A stretch of DNA of 64,000 nt, from positions 89,939 to 153,938 of the forward strand of contig RPFO01000117.1 of the NCBI GenBank assembly GCA_009746045.1, in the 5' to 3' direction. This document shows, piece after piece, positions 34,568 to 44,885 of the stretch (position 1 is its first letter; the number at the start of each line of letters is the position of its first letter). The notes under the pieces were generated by a model that saw nothing but the letters and a program-made list of their open reading frames with translations, searched no databases and was not told the origin of the DNA. The position numbers and the translations under genes were made by a program. Origin of the DNA: Mesostigma viride (lineage: Eukaryota; Streptophyta; Mesostigmatophyceae; Mesostigmatales; Mesostigmataceae).

Positions 34568-35515
34568 ATGTTATGTGCAGAGGGGACAAGTTTGACGTCG
34601 GGGCCGATAATGGAAGGGGATATCTCACTGCCGTGGGAAATTTGGACCGAAGTCGCAGCTTTTATGGAGGCGCCCGACGTAGCCCGCTTTGAAGCAGTTT
34701 GTAGAGGGGCTAGGGAAGCGGTGTCGGGGAGGTATGAACCCCAATTCAGCTTTAAGTTAATTTCTGGGTTCGTGGACGCATTCGGGGATGGTCCTCGTAC
34801 ATTGATAACTGAGTCTCTTTTCCGAGAATTGTATGGCGGGCAAGTAAAGTGTGCAAGCGCTGATATCACCCCCTACACACTCGTCACAAGGGGAATGTAT
34901 TTTAAGGTATATTGTGAAGAAGTTGAGGAGGTGTTAGGACGCCAGCCAGCACCAGAGGGACATGCACGAGCAAGGACGATGGGAGGGTTGTTCAGGTCCG
35001 AGCGTGCTGAGAGGAGACGTGTGTTGGAGAGGAATTGGAGGGGGTGGACAGCTCGCTTACGCCAATTGGGAAAGGAAATGGATGACTTGTACGATAATTA
35101 TGAACTATGGGGGTTAAGGAGCATTTTCTGGTTCTGCGATACTCCTTATGACCCGGATGAGGACATTTTTTTTCCTCCGGGGAGGAGAGCGCGTAGGGAG
35201 GCAGAATGGGTGAAGCTTTTGGAGGGGCTGCCTCTGGAGGGGGGAGGAATGGCATGTGCAGTTCTGATCATGGGATTTGATGAGAACGCAGACATGAAGG
35301 CCTTATTAGAGAGGAGGTGTAGGGAGGAGGATATGGCAAGCGTTTTGGTGGAGTTAGCTATGCAGGTCCTCAGCGGAACAATCTTCACACCGGATTATCT
35401 CAAGTTTTTTGGGGGGAAGAAGGCACGCTTGCTGTATTTGGCCGAGAGTAGTATGTACAAGTGGAAAGGGGACATGATGTTGTGTTTGGATGAGGATTCT
35501 GAAGAGGTTGAATGA
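34568..35515 (+). CDS. F-box-like protein
   Basis: A 315-residue frame. The first in-frame ATG is 34568 (MLCAEGT); ATG 34610 (MEGDISLPWEIW) is an alternative that puts the motif at the very N terminus. The segment ISLPWEIWTEVAAFMEAPD..RFEAVCRGAR resembles an F-box: LP, hydrophobic helix, Asp, VCR. F-box proteins act as substrate adaptors of SCF ubiquitin ligases; this match is by eye and moderate. The remainder (about 90-315) is acidic, with no known repeat such as LRR or kelch. A palindrome variant (CCAACGGCCGTTAG) lies about 80 bp upstream. Confidence 0.55.
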   Translation: MLCAEGTSLTSGPIMEGDISLPWEIWTEVAAFMEAPDVARFEAVCRGAREAVSGRYEPQFSFKLISGFVDAFGDGPRTLITESLFRELYGGQVKCASADITPYTLVTRGMYFKVYCEEVEEVLGRQPAPEGHARARTMGGLFRSERAERRRVLERNWRGWTARLRQLGKEMDDLYDNYELWGLRSIFWFCDTPYDPDEDIFFPPGRRARREAEWVKLLEGLPLEGGGMACAVLIMGFDENADMKALLERRCREEDMASVLVELAMQVLSGTIFTPDYLKFFGGKKARLLYLAESSMYKWKGDMMLCLDEDSEEVE

Positions 35516-36389
35516 TGAAACATAAATTTCATTAATAAATTTTGAATTCTAATATTGAATGAAATTCGCCAATTTTTGCTGATGGGTAAGGCTGATGGCT
35601 AAAGCTGGATTTGATGATTTAATTATCTCTAATTCTGTCAACTGTCACATTTATATAAATTTGACATGAATTCGGCATTTTTTGGATTCCAACGGCCGTT
35701 GGACCTCAAAAAACATTTCTAGTGTGGTTAAAAAGTTGTGGGTATTGGTTAAATGGAGTGACCAATGGTTGTGATTTATTTGATGCCAACGGCCGTTGGA
35801 CCTTGACAAACATTGCTAGTGTAGCGCAACAGTGGTGGATAATTTGTTTAATGGGGGGCCGTCGCATCTGCTTGTTATTTTTTTAGGCTGAACAGTCACT
35901 GAAAATGTCGACATTATTGCTCCACACCAGGTAGGCCAGCCATCATGTTCCGCACACAAATCTGGCTCGACTCCGATCCCTGGCAGTGCTCTTCGCTTCG
36001 AACAGGTCCGGAACGAGTTTCTTGTGGGGTTGGAGCAATAAATAGTATTTTACCGGGAAGAGGCGTAATGCCAACGGGCGTTGGACCTGAACAATTGTGT
36101 GGTTAAATCAAGTGACAGAATATGAATGTGATTTATTTTACATTTAAAAACATATGTTATTTGGGAGGACAAGAAAGTTGGTTTTTGAGGTGTGTGTATC
36201 TTACGGTCGTTGATGGAGGAAACCTCTAACAATCCTGATGCTCTCGTGATCGTGTTTTGTTTATGTGATATCTGTCAAGGCATCAAGAAGGAGAGGAGTC
36301 GCCCGTTGCTGAGAAGCTGAGGACAACTGTACTGGAAAGGTATGTGGACAAGGACAACTGTGGGTGTGGGGGGAATAGCTTGGTGGACA
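35516..36389 (+). other. Intergenic region with palindromes
   Basis: AT-rich spacer with palindromes near 35688 and 35786, and a one-base variant (CCAACGGGCGTTGG) near 36070. No supported gene. Confidence 0.7.
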
Positions 36390-38560
36390 CCATTTCTGAC
36401 TGGTCCGTAAGGCCTCTACCCGAAGGGGGTTGTGAGCCAACGGCCGTTGGAATTGGAAAAACATTATCATGTGCTTTTTATTCGTTTGATAGGGTGGCAA
36501 GCAGCCAGGATGTGTCTTTCATGCAGCTTAGTGGTGGCTATTTACCATTTTTCTCCTAGAAAGGCCTCCAAAAAAACTAGCTGAGCATAAAGATGGGGCT
36601 TGACTGGTTCGTAAGGCATCCACCCTTCCCACAGGGGGGTTGTGAGCAAACGGCCGTTGGAATTGGAAAAACATTATCATGTGCATTTCATTCGTTTAAT
36701 TGGGTGGCAATAAGGCAGGATGTGTCTTTTATGCAGCCTAGTGGTGGCTATTTACCATTTTTCTCCTAGAAAGGCCTCCAAAAAAACTAGCTGAGCTTAA
36801 AGATGGGCTTGACTGGTTCGTAAGGCATCCACCCTTCCCACAGGGGGGTTGTGAGCCAACGGCCGTTGGAATTGGAAAAACATTATCATGTGCATTTCAT
36901 TCGTTTCATTGGGTGGCAGTTAGGCAGGATGTGTCTTTCATGCAGCTTTGTTGTGGCTATTACCATGTGCCTTCCAAGAAAGGCCTCCAAAAATCTAGCT
37001 GAGCATAAAGATGTGGTTGACTGGTTCGTAAGGCATCCACCCTTCCCACAGGGGGGTTGTGAGCCAACGGCCGTTAGACTTGAAAAACATTATCATGTGC
37101 ATTTCATTCGTTTCATTTGGTGGCAATAAGGCAGGATGTGTCTTTCATGCAGCTTAGTGGTGGCTATTTACCATTTTTCTTCCAAGAAAGGCCTCTGAAA
37201 AATCTAGCTGAGCATAAAGATGGGCTTGACTGGTTCGTAAGGCATCCACCCTTCCCAGAGGGGGGTTGTGAGCCAACGGCCGTTGGACTTGAAAAACATT
37301 ATCATGTGCATTTCATTCCTTTGAGTGGGTTGGCAATCAGCCAGGATGTATCTTTCATTCAGCTTAGTGGTGGCTATTACCATTTTTCTTCCAAGAAAGG
37401 CCTCCAAAAATCTAGCTGAGCATAAAGATGGGCTTGACTGGTTCGTAAGGCATCCACCCTTCCCAGTGGGGGGTTGTGAGCCAACGGCCGTTGGACTTGA
37501 AAAACATTATCATGTGCATTTCATTCCTTTGAGTGGGTTGGCAATCAGCCAGGATGTATCTTTCATTCAGCTTAGTGGTGGCTATTACCATTTTTCTTCC
37601 AAGAAAGGCCTCCAAAAATCTAGCTGAGCATAAAGATGTGGTTGAATGGTTCGTAAGGCATCCACCCTTCCCACACGGGGGTTGTGAGCCAACGGCCGTT
37701 GGACTTGAAAAACATTATCATGTGCATTTCATTCCTTTGAGTGGGTTGGCAATCAGCCAGGATGTATCTTTCATTCAGCTTTGTGGTGGCTATTACCATT
37801 TTTCTTCCAAGAAAGGCCTCCAAAAATCTAGCTGAGCATAAAGATGTGGTTGAATGGTTCGTAAGGCATCCACCCTTCCCACAGGGGGTTGTGAGCAAAC
37901 GGCCGTTGGAATTGGAAATACAATAAAATGTGCATTTCATTCGTTTCATTTGGTGGCAAGAATGCAGGATGTGTCTTTCATGCAGCTTAGTGATTGTTAT
38001 TACCATGTGCCTTCAAAGAAAGGCCTCCAAAAATCTAGCTGAGCATAAAGATGTGGTTGAATGGTTCGTAAGGCATCCACCCTTCCCACACGGGGGTTGT
38101 GAGCCAACGGCCGTTGGACTTGAAAAAAATTACCATGTGCATTTCATTCGTTTAATTGGGTGGCAATAAGGCAGGATGTGTCTTTTATGCAGCTTAGTGG
38201 TGGCTATTTACCATTTTTCTCCTAGAAAGGCCTCCAAAAAATCTAGCTGAGCATAAAGATGGGGCTTGACTGGTTCGTAAGGCATCCACCCTTCCCACAG
38301 GGGGGTTGTGAGCCAACGGCCGTTGGAATTGGAAAAACATTATCATGTGCATTTCATTCTTTTCATTTGGTGGCAGTAAGGCAGGATGTGTCTTTCATGC
38401 AGCTTAGTGATGGTTATTACCATGTGCCTTCCAAGAAAGGCCTCCAAAAATCTAGCTGAGCATAAAGATGTGGTTGAATGGTTCGTAAGGCATCCACCCT
38501 TCCCACAGGGGGGTTGTGAGCCAACGGCCGTTAGACTTGAAAAACATTACTTACGTATTA
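36390..38560 (+). repeat. 208-bp tandem array, 11 units, one palindrome each
   Basis: Palindromes (two with a CAAACGG variant) start near 36437, 36647, 36856, 37064, 37273, 37481, 37689, 37896, 38104, 38313 and 38521, a period of 207-210 bp. Shared flanking words are GGTTCGTAAGGCATCCACCC before and CATGTGCATTTCATTC after. Predicted peptides repeat with the array and carry stops, so it is taken as non-coding. It ends 30 bp before the frameshifted MYND gene. Confidence 0.93.
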
Positions 38561-38588
38561 CGCACGTGCCAATTGGCGCAGGGGAGGG

Positions 38589-39379
38589 ATGGCGGAGACG
38601 GGCGAGCTGGAATCTTCGACCCGCGCTGCGATTGCCTGCGTGGCAGCAAACGTACTTAACCGGGCTCGCGAGATCCACGGATGGGTACGGCAGCACGAGA
38701 AGCGCCTGGGTCGCCAGTTTGCGGTTTTGGTCGTGTATGACTCGTTCGCCTCAGTAGGACGACAGATTAATCTCCAGTTGCTGGACATGTACTTCGCCTT
38801 GGCTGGCGGATTCTACAAGCCCACGCCGGCGGATCGGGTTCCACTCAATCGAGACGTCGAGTTTCGACTTTTGGTGTCGTATGTCGGAAAGGTTGGGTGG
38901 GACCAGTGGGAGAAAGACCAGTGGGGGAAATTTCCAGACGCGAGTGAGGCGCAGCCGAGATTGACCGTATCGGCGAGAGTAGAGGGGGGGGGTTTGAAGG
39001 TTTCCATTTTACATTCGGGAATTCCGAGTCCGTGAAATTGACGTTTTCACGGATGATCGTTCTCCCGGGGGTGGGAGGGCCGATGCTGGGCTCGCTTCCA
39101 AAGTGTTGCTCGAATCAGGCGTGCTCTGTGATGGAGGGTGTCCACCGCAAGTGCGGGGGTTGTCGAGACGTCCGGTATTGTGCTGCCGAATGCCAGCGTG
39201 CGGACTGGGAGGAACACAAGAAGTGGTGTAACAAGTATCGTGAGGCGAGAAAGTCTCTCAGCACTATGCACGGCGACGTTACAGACAGCTGGTCTGGTGT
39301 CAATTTGGCCGGACTTGTAATTCGGATGGGGGGTGAAGTGCATTTCAAGTTCAAAGGTGAAATGTTCAAGGTTTTTTGA
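38589..39379 (+). pseudogene. Second MYND protein, frame broken at a G9 run
   Basis: Starts at ATG 38589 (MAETGELESS). Residues 1-130 align by eye with the MYND protein at 33430 (VLVVYDSF; VEFRLLVSYV). The frame then drifts and stops at 39035. The neighbouring frame continues with TFGNSESVKLTFSRM and a MYND finger (CCSNQACS, CGGCRDVRYCAAECQRADW, H, C) to the stop at 39379. The switch fits a one-base change in the G9 run at 38984-38992. If that is a sequencing error the gene is intact and about 260 residues; otherwise it is a truncated paralogue. Confidence 0.7.
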
Positions 39380-39709
39380 GGGGACTAAATCGTACCCCAG
39401 GGCGATTTGTGAGGCGATGTCCGCGCTGGGGGAACAGTACCCCTGTTCGACTGCGTGAGGGGAATGGATTCTGCGACTGAAGAAATTTTGGGTGTGATTT
39501 TCTTGCGCCAACGGCCGTTGGAACTTGCAAATTAGGGTTTGATTTTCTTTGCAACCGGAAGTAGGGTGTGGTTTGCCACGTGGCACCATGGATGTAATTA
39601 ATAAATGCATAATAAAACATTTTTCGTGCGCCAACGGCCGTTGGAGACTGAAAACTAGTGTGTGATTTGTGCGCGTAATAAATCTTAAAATTCTTGTTGT
39701 TTTTTCAAG
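39380..39709 (+). other. Intergenic region with palindromes
   Basis: Palindromes near 39508 and 39630. A short stretch near 39407-39460 resembles the C-terminal coding end of the gene at 39764 (VREVMSALGQ), suggesting a duplicated relic. No separate gene is supported. Confidence 0.5.
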
Positions 39710-39763
39710 CCAACGGCCGTTGACGGTGAGAAATGTATATCAAACGGTGTCGGTGGGTTGCAG
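39710..39763 (+). promoter_or_regulatory. Palindrome-containing upstream element
   Basis: CCAACGGCCGTTGA followed by GAGAAATGTATATCAAACGG and ending in CAG right at the ATG. Nearly the same 53-base block precedes 42652 and 43560. TATATC lies about 20 nt downstream of the palindrome. The CAG before ATG could be a splice acceptor. Confidence 0.5.
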
Positions 39764-40381
39764 ATGACGTTCTACAGGACGGAGGGGGGCGAGTGGATCA
39801 ACTTGGAAGACAGGCTTCTGGGAGTGGTTAAGAGCGCGCTCAGGCTTCTGCCGGACATTAAGCTGGATTTTAAGCCCAAGGAGGGTGAAAGGTCTCTTTT
39901 GAAACCGGATGTCGCGAAGGCCGCGGCTCTTGTTTTCAATATCGAGGGTCGGGGACTCCCAAACCCGACCGTAGAGCCATTTGAGGAGGTGCTTGTGAGG
40001 TGTGGTGCTATAAGGCCCTATGATCCATCAATACCCAGCCCAATTTGTTTTCAGTCGATCGATGCTGATGGTAATGAAAGTTGGATACAGATGACGCGGC
40101 CATATGAGAGGGGAGAAGGGTTTAAGGGTTTAGGGGAGGTGGGACGGTTCGAATGGGTCATCTTGAAGGACGGCAAGTACTTCAAGCATCACACTGACCT
40201 GATCATCGACCGGCTGTTCGTGTCTGCTGGAGATTGCATGTTCTGGTTGAGGGAATACGTGCATGAGTGGGGACCCGACGGTGTTGACGAGTTTGAGAAA
40301 GCGGTTCGTGAGGTGATGTCCGCGCTGGGGCAGGAGTACAAGTTCGAGTGCGTGACTGACGCGAATCGATTATGCGACTGA
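39764..40381 (+). CDS. Unknown protein, member A of a duplicated pair
   Basis: A 205-residue protein, start ATG 39764 (MTFYRTEGGEW), directly after CAG. No known domain was recognised. Conserved with the gene at 42652: LEDRLLGVVKSALRLLPDI, RCGAIRPYDPS.PSPI, WVILKDGKYFKH, and EFEKAVREVM near the end. It lacks an 11-residue insert after EW found in the other copy, and has extra residues around CFQSIDADGNESW. A palindrome starts 26 nt after the stop. Mixed charge and no signal peptide or membrane segment suggest a soluble protein. Confidence 0.7.
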   Translation: MTFYRTEGGEWINLEDRLLGVVKSALRLLPDIKLDFKPKEGERSLLKPDVAKAAALVFNIEGRGLPNPTVEPFEEVLVRCGAIRPYDPSIPSPICFQSIDADGNESWIQMTRPYERGEGFKGLGEVGRFEWVILKDGKYFKHHTDLIIDRLFVSAGDCMFWLREYVHEWGPDGVDEFEKAVREVMSALGQEYKFECVTDANRLCD

Positions 40382-40438
40382 AGTGTTGGGTGTGATTTTC
40401 TTTGCGCCAACGGCCGTTGGAACCTGCAAATTAGGGTT

Positions 40439-42433
40439 CGGATTTCTTTGAAAAGAGTTTCTCGAAGTGAGGCGGGGAATAAGGCCGCTCACGGGAGCCG
40501 CCTGGATGGTCGGCTGAACCGGGCGGGTTTGGCAGATGTAACCGGATTTGGCTAATGGCTGGCGACCTGGAATTGTTAGTAGGGGCAGTGGCCCTATTGT
40601 GCTACAATCTCGAAACAATCTTATGCTTAAAGTTTGACAGGGCCGGGTTTGTTGAACCGGTTTGTTGAATGATAATTAGAACCTTTCGGAAAGGGTATTT
40701 GATTGGTTGTTGTTTTTGTGGTACGGTAGGTGTCGCTACATTCTCAGGTTGGCGTGTTAAGTTAAGCTCGGTTGCTGATGTCAGCCCCGTGCTAGGGCAG
40801 TTTGACTACTTTGGCGGCGTAGTGACATTGTTGTGGTCTTTTTTCTTGTAAACGTTGGCTGAGCGCCGACGGCTGAGGCTATGGCGGTACAAGAAGTGCC
40901 TCACCAGCCTTGCGCTCAGCATGGGTGCGGGGCTAAAATTTGTTAACCAAATTTCCGGCATCCATGATCCCTGGCTGCTTAAGGCGGTTGGGATTCATGG
41001 CTGCCACTGGCCCGGAATTAGTGTCCGGGTGATCGGGGTTTAAATGCGAAGCGGGGGCTGATGCATTATTTAATGGCTGGTTTGTTTGAAAGAAACGGCC
41101 AGCTGGCCGGGTTGGGCAAGGGCTAGCTTGCTTGATGGTTCCGTACCTGGGGATGCTTGCGCCTCGGGTTGGGCTGTCGGCAGGCTGGCCTGCCTTTGAG
41201 TTGTCTCGTACCTGGAAATGCTTGCATTCCGGGTTGGGCTTGGCTTGAGGGCCGCCGCGGCTCGGGGGGGTAAAAAATTTAAGTCACCGTTGTGGGACAC
41301 GGAGCCTCGGCGCAGGAGGCAAGGGCTGAAAGCCAACTTGATTTCGTAATCAGTGGTATTTCCACTTTTTTGTACGGAAGGAGTGTTTATGTGCTCGGCA
41401 CTAGGTTGGTTGCTCTTCAAAAAAGTTGTAAACTGGGCGTCGGCTGGAATCAGCGGCGCCAGTCAGCAGCTTTTGCTTTGACTTTGTGTTCCGCGACAGC
41501 ACCCCTTAGCGGACCAGAGAAGAGGTCGGCAACGAGGTCAGCGGGGGCCCCCGAGTGGGGTCAAAAATGCGAGCTGTGTCGATTGACAGTGCATGAATTT
41601 TTGTGCATTCACAGTCGCTGGGAATTAAATCTGTTTTCTGGCAACGGAGAGCGCCCATCGCGACAGGACAGCTTTTGACGGGAAAGGAAATGGTGCTTCT
41701 TTAGCGGACCGGAGGGCCAGGAAGGGGAGGTTGGGTAATCGCGAGCCATGCCTAAGGAGTTCTTAATAGCGGTTCTGTAACCGCTACCTGTCTGTATGCA
41801 TCTACTTATTGTTTTAACAAAGATGCTGGTGACTATGGTGAGCAAACGGGTGTATGAATCGGATTTCTTTGAAAAGAGTTTCTCGAAGTGAGGCGGGGAA
41901 TAAGGCCGCTCACGGGAGCCGCCTGGATGGTCGGCTGAACCGGGCGGGTTTGGCAGATGTAACCGGATTTGGCTAATGGCTGGCGACCTGGAATTGTTAG
42001 TAGGGGCAGTGGCCCTATTGTGCTACAATCTCGAAACAATCTTATGCTTAAAGTTTGACAGGGCCGGGTTTGTTGAACCGGTTTGTTGAATGATAATTAG
42101 AACCTTTCGGAAAGGGTATTTGATTGGTTGTTGTTTTTGTGGTACGGTAGGTGTCGCTACATTCTCAGGTTGGCGTGTTAAGTTAAGCTCGGTTGCTGAT
42201 GTCAGCCCCGTGCTAGGGCAGTTTGACTACTTTGGCGGCGTAGTGACATTGTTGTGGTCTTTTTTCTTGTCCCACCCACCCACCCTCTTTGGTGGCCTGG
42301 TCTGCGCGGGTAATCGCGAGCCATGCCTAAGGAGTTCTTAATAGCGGTTCTGTAACCGCTACCTGTCTGTATGCATCTACTTATTGTTTTAACAAAGATG
42401 CTGGTGACTATGGTGAGCAAACGGGTGTATGAA
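40439..42433 (+). repeat. Segmental duplication, units A-B and A'-B'
   Basis: Segment A 40439-40850 matches A' 41860-42271 at an offset of 1421 bp with no difference seen. Segment B 41735-41858 matches B' 42310-42433. A and B are separated by about 880 bp in the first copy and by 38 bp in the second. The second unit may be an internal deletion derivative, or the first may carry an insertion. Outer borders abut palindrome-bearing spacer on both sides. No terminal inverted repeats were seen. Confidence 0.85.
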
Positions 42434-42597
42434 TTGATTTTCTTTGCGCCAACGGCCGTTGGCAGCTGGAAAGTTGGGTGTGATTCGCCGCGTGGCAATA
42501 TGGATGTTATGAATAAATGCATAATAAAAATTTTTTTCGTGCATTTTTCGTGCGCCAACGGCCGTTGGAGGCTGGAAATCATTCTTGTTGTTTCAAG

Positions 42598-42651
42598 CCA
42601 ACAGCCGTTGACGGTGACAAATTTATATCAAACGGTGTCGGTGGTGTGCAG
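42598..42651 (+). promoter_or_regulatory. Palindrome-containing upstream element
   Basis: A variant palindrome CCAACAGCCGTTGA, then ATTTATATCAAACGGTGTC, then GTGCAG at the ATG. Same architecture as 39710-39763; the palindrome ends 40 nt before the start codon. Confidence 0.45.
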
Positions 42652-43257
42652 ATGACGTTCTACAGGACGAAGGGGGGCGAGTGGATTGATATTACCGAAT
42701 GGCAACAAAAGCGTGACGACTTGGAAGACAGGCTTCTGGGAGTGGTTAAGAGCGCGCTCAGGCTTCTGCCGGACATTGAGCTGTCGTTCAAGCCCAAGGA
42801 GGGTGCAAAGTGTCTTTTGAGACAGGATGTCGGGAAGGCCGCGGTTCTTGTTTTCAATATGGAGGGTCGGGGACTCCCAAAGCCGACCGTAGAAGCATTT
42901 GAGGGGGTGCTTCTGAGGTGTGGTGCTATAAGGCCCTATGATCCATCAGTACCCAGTCCAATTCGTGGTGCTATGCGGCAATATGATAGGGGAGAAGGGT
43001 TTGAGGGTGTGGGGCAGGAGGGACCGTTCCAATGGGTCATCTTGAAGGACGGCAAGTACTTCAAGCATAGAAGGGTACAGGCTGACATACTGTTCGCGTC
43101 TGCTGGAAAATGCATGGTCTGGTTGAGCGAATACGTGCATGAGTGGGGAAGTGCGGGTGTTGACGAGTTTGAGAAGGCGGTTCGTGAGGTGATGTTCGCG
43201 CTCGGGCAGGAGTACAAGTTCGAGTGCGTGACCGAGGCGAATCGATTCTGCGACTGA
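42652..43257 (+). CDS. Unknown protein, member B of a duplicated pair
   Basis: A 201-residue protein, start ATG 42652 (MTFYRTKGGEW), immediately after GTGCAG. Longer upstream translations use non-ATG starts and read through palindromes, so they are rejected. It is a close relative of the protein at 39764 over its whole length, with an extra DITEWQQKRDD segment. No domain was recognised. The stop is followed 23 nt later by a palindrome. The two genes and their flanks probably arose by one duplication of about 2.9 kb. Confidence 0.7.
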   Translation: MTFYRTKGGEWIDITEWQQKRDDLEDRLLGVVKSALRLLPDIELSFKPKEGAKCLLRQDVGKAAVLVFNMEGRGLPKPTVEAFEGVLLRCGAIRPYDPSVPSPIRGAMRQYDRGEGFEGVGQEGPFQWVILKDGKYFKHRRVQADILFASAGKCMVWLSEYVHEWGSAGVDEFEKAVREVMFALGQEYKFECVTEANRFCD

Positions 43258-43506
43258 AGTGTTGGGTGTGATTTTCTTGCGCCAACGGCCGTTGGAACCT
43301 GCAAATTAGGGTTTGATTTTCTTTGCGCCAGCGGCCGTTGGCAGCTGGAAAGTTGGGTGTGATTCGCCACGTGGCACTAAGGATGTGTAATCAATAAATG
43401 CATAATAAAAATTGTTTTCGTGCATTTTTCGTGCGCCAGCGGCCGTTGGAGGCTGGAAAATGGTGTGATTTTCGTGCGCGTAATAAATCATTCTTGTTGT
43501 TTCAAG

Positions 43507-43559
43507 CCAACGGCCGTTGACGGTGAGAAATGTGTATCAAACGGTGTTGGTGGTCGCAG
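43507..43559 (+). promoter_or_regulatory. Palindrome-containing upstream element
   Basis: CCAACGGCCGTTGA, GAGAAATGTGTATCAAACGG, then CGCAG at the ATG. It is nearly identical to the elements before 39764 and 42652 although the downstream gene is unrelated to them. Confidence 0.5.
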
Positions 43560-44342
43560 ATGGCGGTCAAATGCACGGTTGCGTGGTGCCAGGAAGCGAG
43601 AGCAGGAGGGGATGACTTGTGCGTGCGTCATGTCAGCGTGCGAACGGGAATGGCAGGGAGGGTGAAGGATTTGTTTGCAAAAAAGGGGGGGTGTATCGCC
43701 CGGGATTGCCAGCTTCCATTCGGGACGGATTGCATGCCTTTTTGTGATGGACACGCCAAGTTGTCAGGGGAGATGCAAGAGGTGATCAAAGGAGGCTTGT
43801 TGTTTGTGCATGGCGAGTCCAGTGCTGGTGAAGGACCTCTTGTCCTGAGTTTTGAGGTGGACAGTGCTGGAAGTCTGGAAAGAATGGCGGTCAGGTCGCG
43901 GGAATGGATGTTGAATCACCCTGACTTTGACTCGTATGCCTACTGCCAAGGTTTCGGGGACGCCGTTTTTACATGGATGCTGTGCTCGGAGGATGACGTG
44001 CATGCGATTGTTTCGCATGACGACTTGGATATCGCAGGCGCCATGGGCGCAGACCTGTTGTTGTATTTCATGATTGGATGGGGTTGCGGATTTTTGGAAG
44101 GTGATTGGTGGGTCCCGCACCTCGCAAGGCTTACTTTTGCGGTCGGCGAATTGCCTGTACCTGTTGAAGTCTCAAAAACTCGTGTGGAGATGGCTGCCGT
44201 TCTGGCATCGGGGGTTAAGCGCCAAGCCCGATTTGCCATGACCGTTGTTGCTGGTGCTGAGGGGGAGGAAATTGAAAAGGTCGTGGAAAGGGTCGTCCTG
44301 GCCTCTGCTTTGGTGGAGAGAGCAAGGAATGCATGCGACTAG
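43560..44342 (+). CDS. Cys/His-motif protein, unknown function
   Basis: A 260-residue protein starting at ATG 43560 (MAVKCTVAWC). Two likely metal-binding modules at the N terminus: C5-x4-C10-x10-C21-x2-H24 and C45-x4-C50-x11-C62-x2-H65 (with an extra C58). The same spacing occurs in the genes at 44943 and 45754. The rest (about 70-260) has no recognised domain and ends in an Ala/Val/Glu-rich helix. Stop TAG; a palindrome starts 13 nt later. Four palindromes lie in the 250-bp spacer upstream. Zinc binding is inferred from spacing only. Confidence 0.65.
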   Translation: MAVKCTVAWCQEARAGGDDLCVRHVSVRTGMAGRVKDLFAKKGGCIARDCQLPFGTDCMPFCDGHAKLSGEMQEVIKGGLLFVHGESSAGEGPLVLSFEVDSAGSLERMAVRSREWMLNHPDFDSYAYCQGFGDAVFTWMLCSEDDVHAIVSHDDLDIAGAMGADLLLYFMIGWGCGFLEGDWWVPHLARLTFAVGELPVPVEVSKTRVEMAAVLASGVKRQARFAMTVVAGAEGEEIEKVVERVVLASALVERARNACD

Positions 44343-44413
44343 GTGTTTTTGGTCGCCAACGGCCGTTGGACTTGCAAAATGTCCTGTGAGCTGAGTCCGT
44401 TTCTTAACTTGCC

Positions 44414-44758
44414 ATGGACGTCGGTTGTGCAGGGGCAGGGTGTAGGATGGAGTGCGGAAAAGAAGGAAAGGAAGGGGGGGAGACTACAAAGGAAAACCTG
44501 ATAGAGATTGTGGAGGCCGAACTGGAAGACCTGCCCGATCTGGTTCTCGAAGAGGACGGGCAATTGCACGCTGAACGTCTTGATGGCGTGGGCATGATGA
44601 TGTCGGAGGTTGATGGGTATGGTGGAATTGCTAAAGGTGTATTGCGTAAATTGAGGCGTGAGGAGGATGTGGGGACTCCGGCTCATGTTTTGGTCAGTTT
44701 TATGAACGACAATTGGGGTCGAATGCAACCCACTAAAGATGGGGAGGATGTTGACTAG
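44414..44758 (+). CDS. Small acidic protein, unknown
   Basis: A 114-residue frame from ATG 44414 (MDVGCAGAGCRMEC). The N terminus has C5-x4-C10-x3-C14, possibly a remnant of the Cys/His module of its neighbours, but the final His is missing. It is rich in Glu, with a LIEIVEAELEDLPDLVLEED stretch. Translation ends at TAG 44758. No family was recognised. It sits 71 bp after the previous gene, on the far side of a palindrome. Confidence 0.5.
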   Translation: MDVGCAGAGCRMECGKEGKEGGETTKENLIEIVEAELEDLPDLVLEEDGQLHAERLDGVGMMMSEVDGYGGIAKGVLRKLRREEDVGTPAHVLVSFMNDNWGRMQPTKDGEDVD

Positions 44759-44885
44759 AATGTGATTTTAGGATGAATGTAAATTTATTTAATAAAGAAG
44801 AATCATTTGGAAAAAATCGCCTGATGGTGTCAAGTTTTGTGCGTCTAAGGCCAACGGCCGTTGGGATGTGTGGAATTTAACAGGG
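44759..44885 (+). other. Spacer with palindrome
   Basis: Contains AATAAAG (near 44792), a possible polyadenylation signal for the gene upstream, and one palindrome near 44850. Confidence 0.45.

Larger units (their letters stand above)
40382..42651 (+). other. Intergenic region between duplicated genes
   Basis: Holds a palindrome at 40408, the duplicated block described separately, and palindromes near 42448, 42556 and 42598 (the last is a CCAACAGCCGTTGA variant). The unique part 40851-41734 shows no credible gene. Confidence 0.6.

Noticed and set aside
36851-38169. Repeated ~100-residue proteins (for example SQRPLELEKHYHVHFIRF)
   Set aside because: They follow the 208-bp array, have stops in each unit, and read through the palindrome.
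41292-41678. 128-residue reading frame in the unique part of the A-B unit
   Set aside because: No supported ATG, no recognisable features, and low protein-like character.
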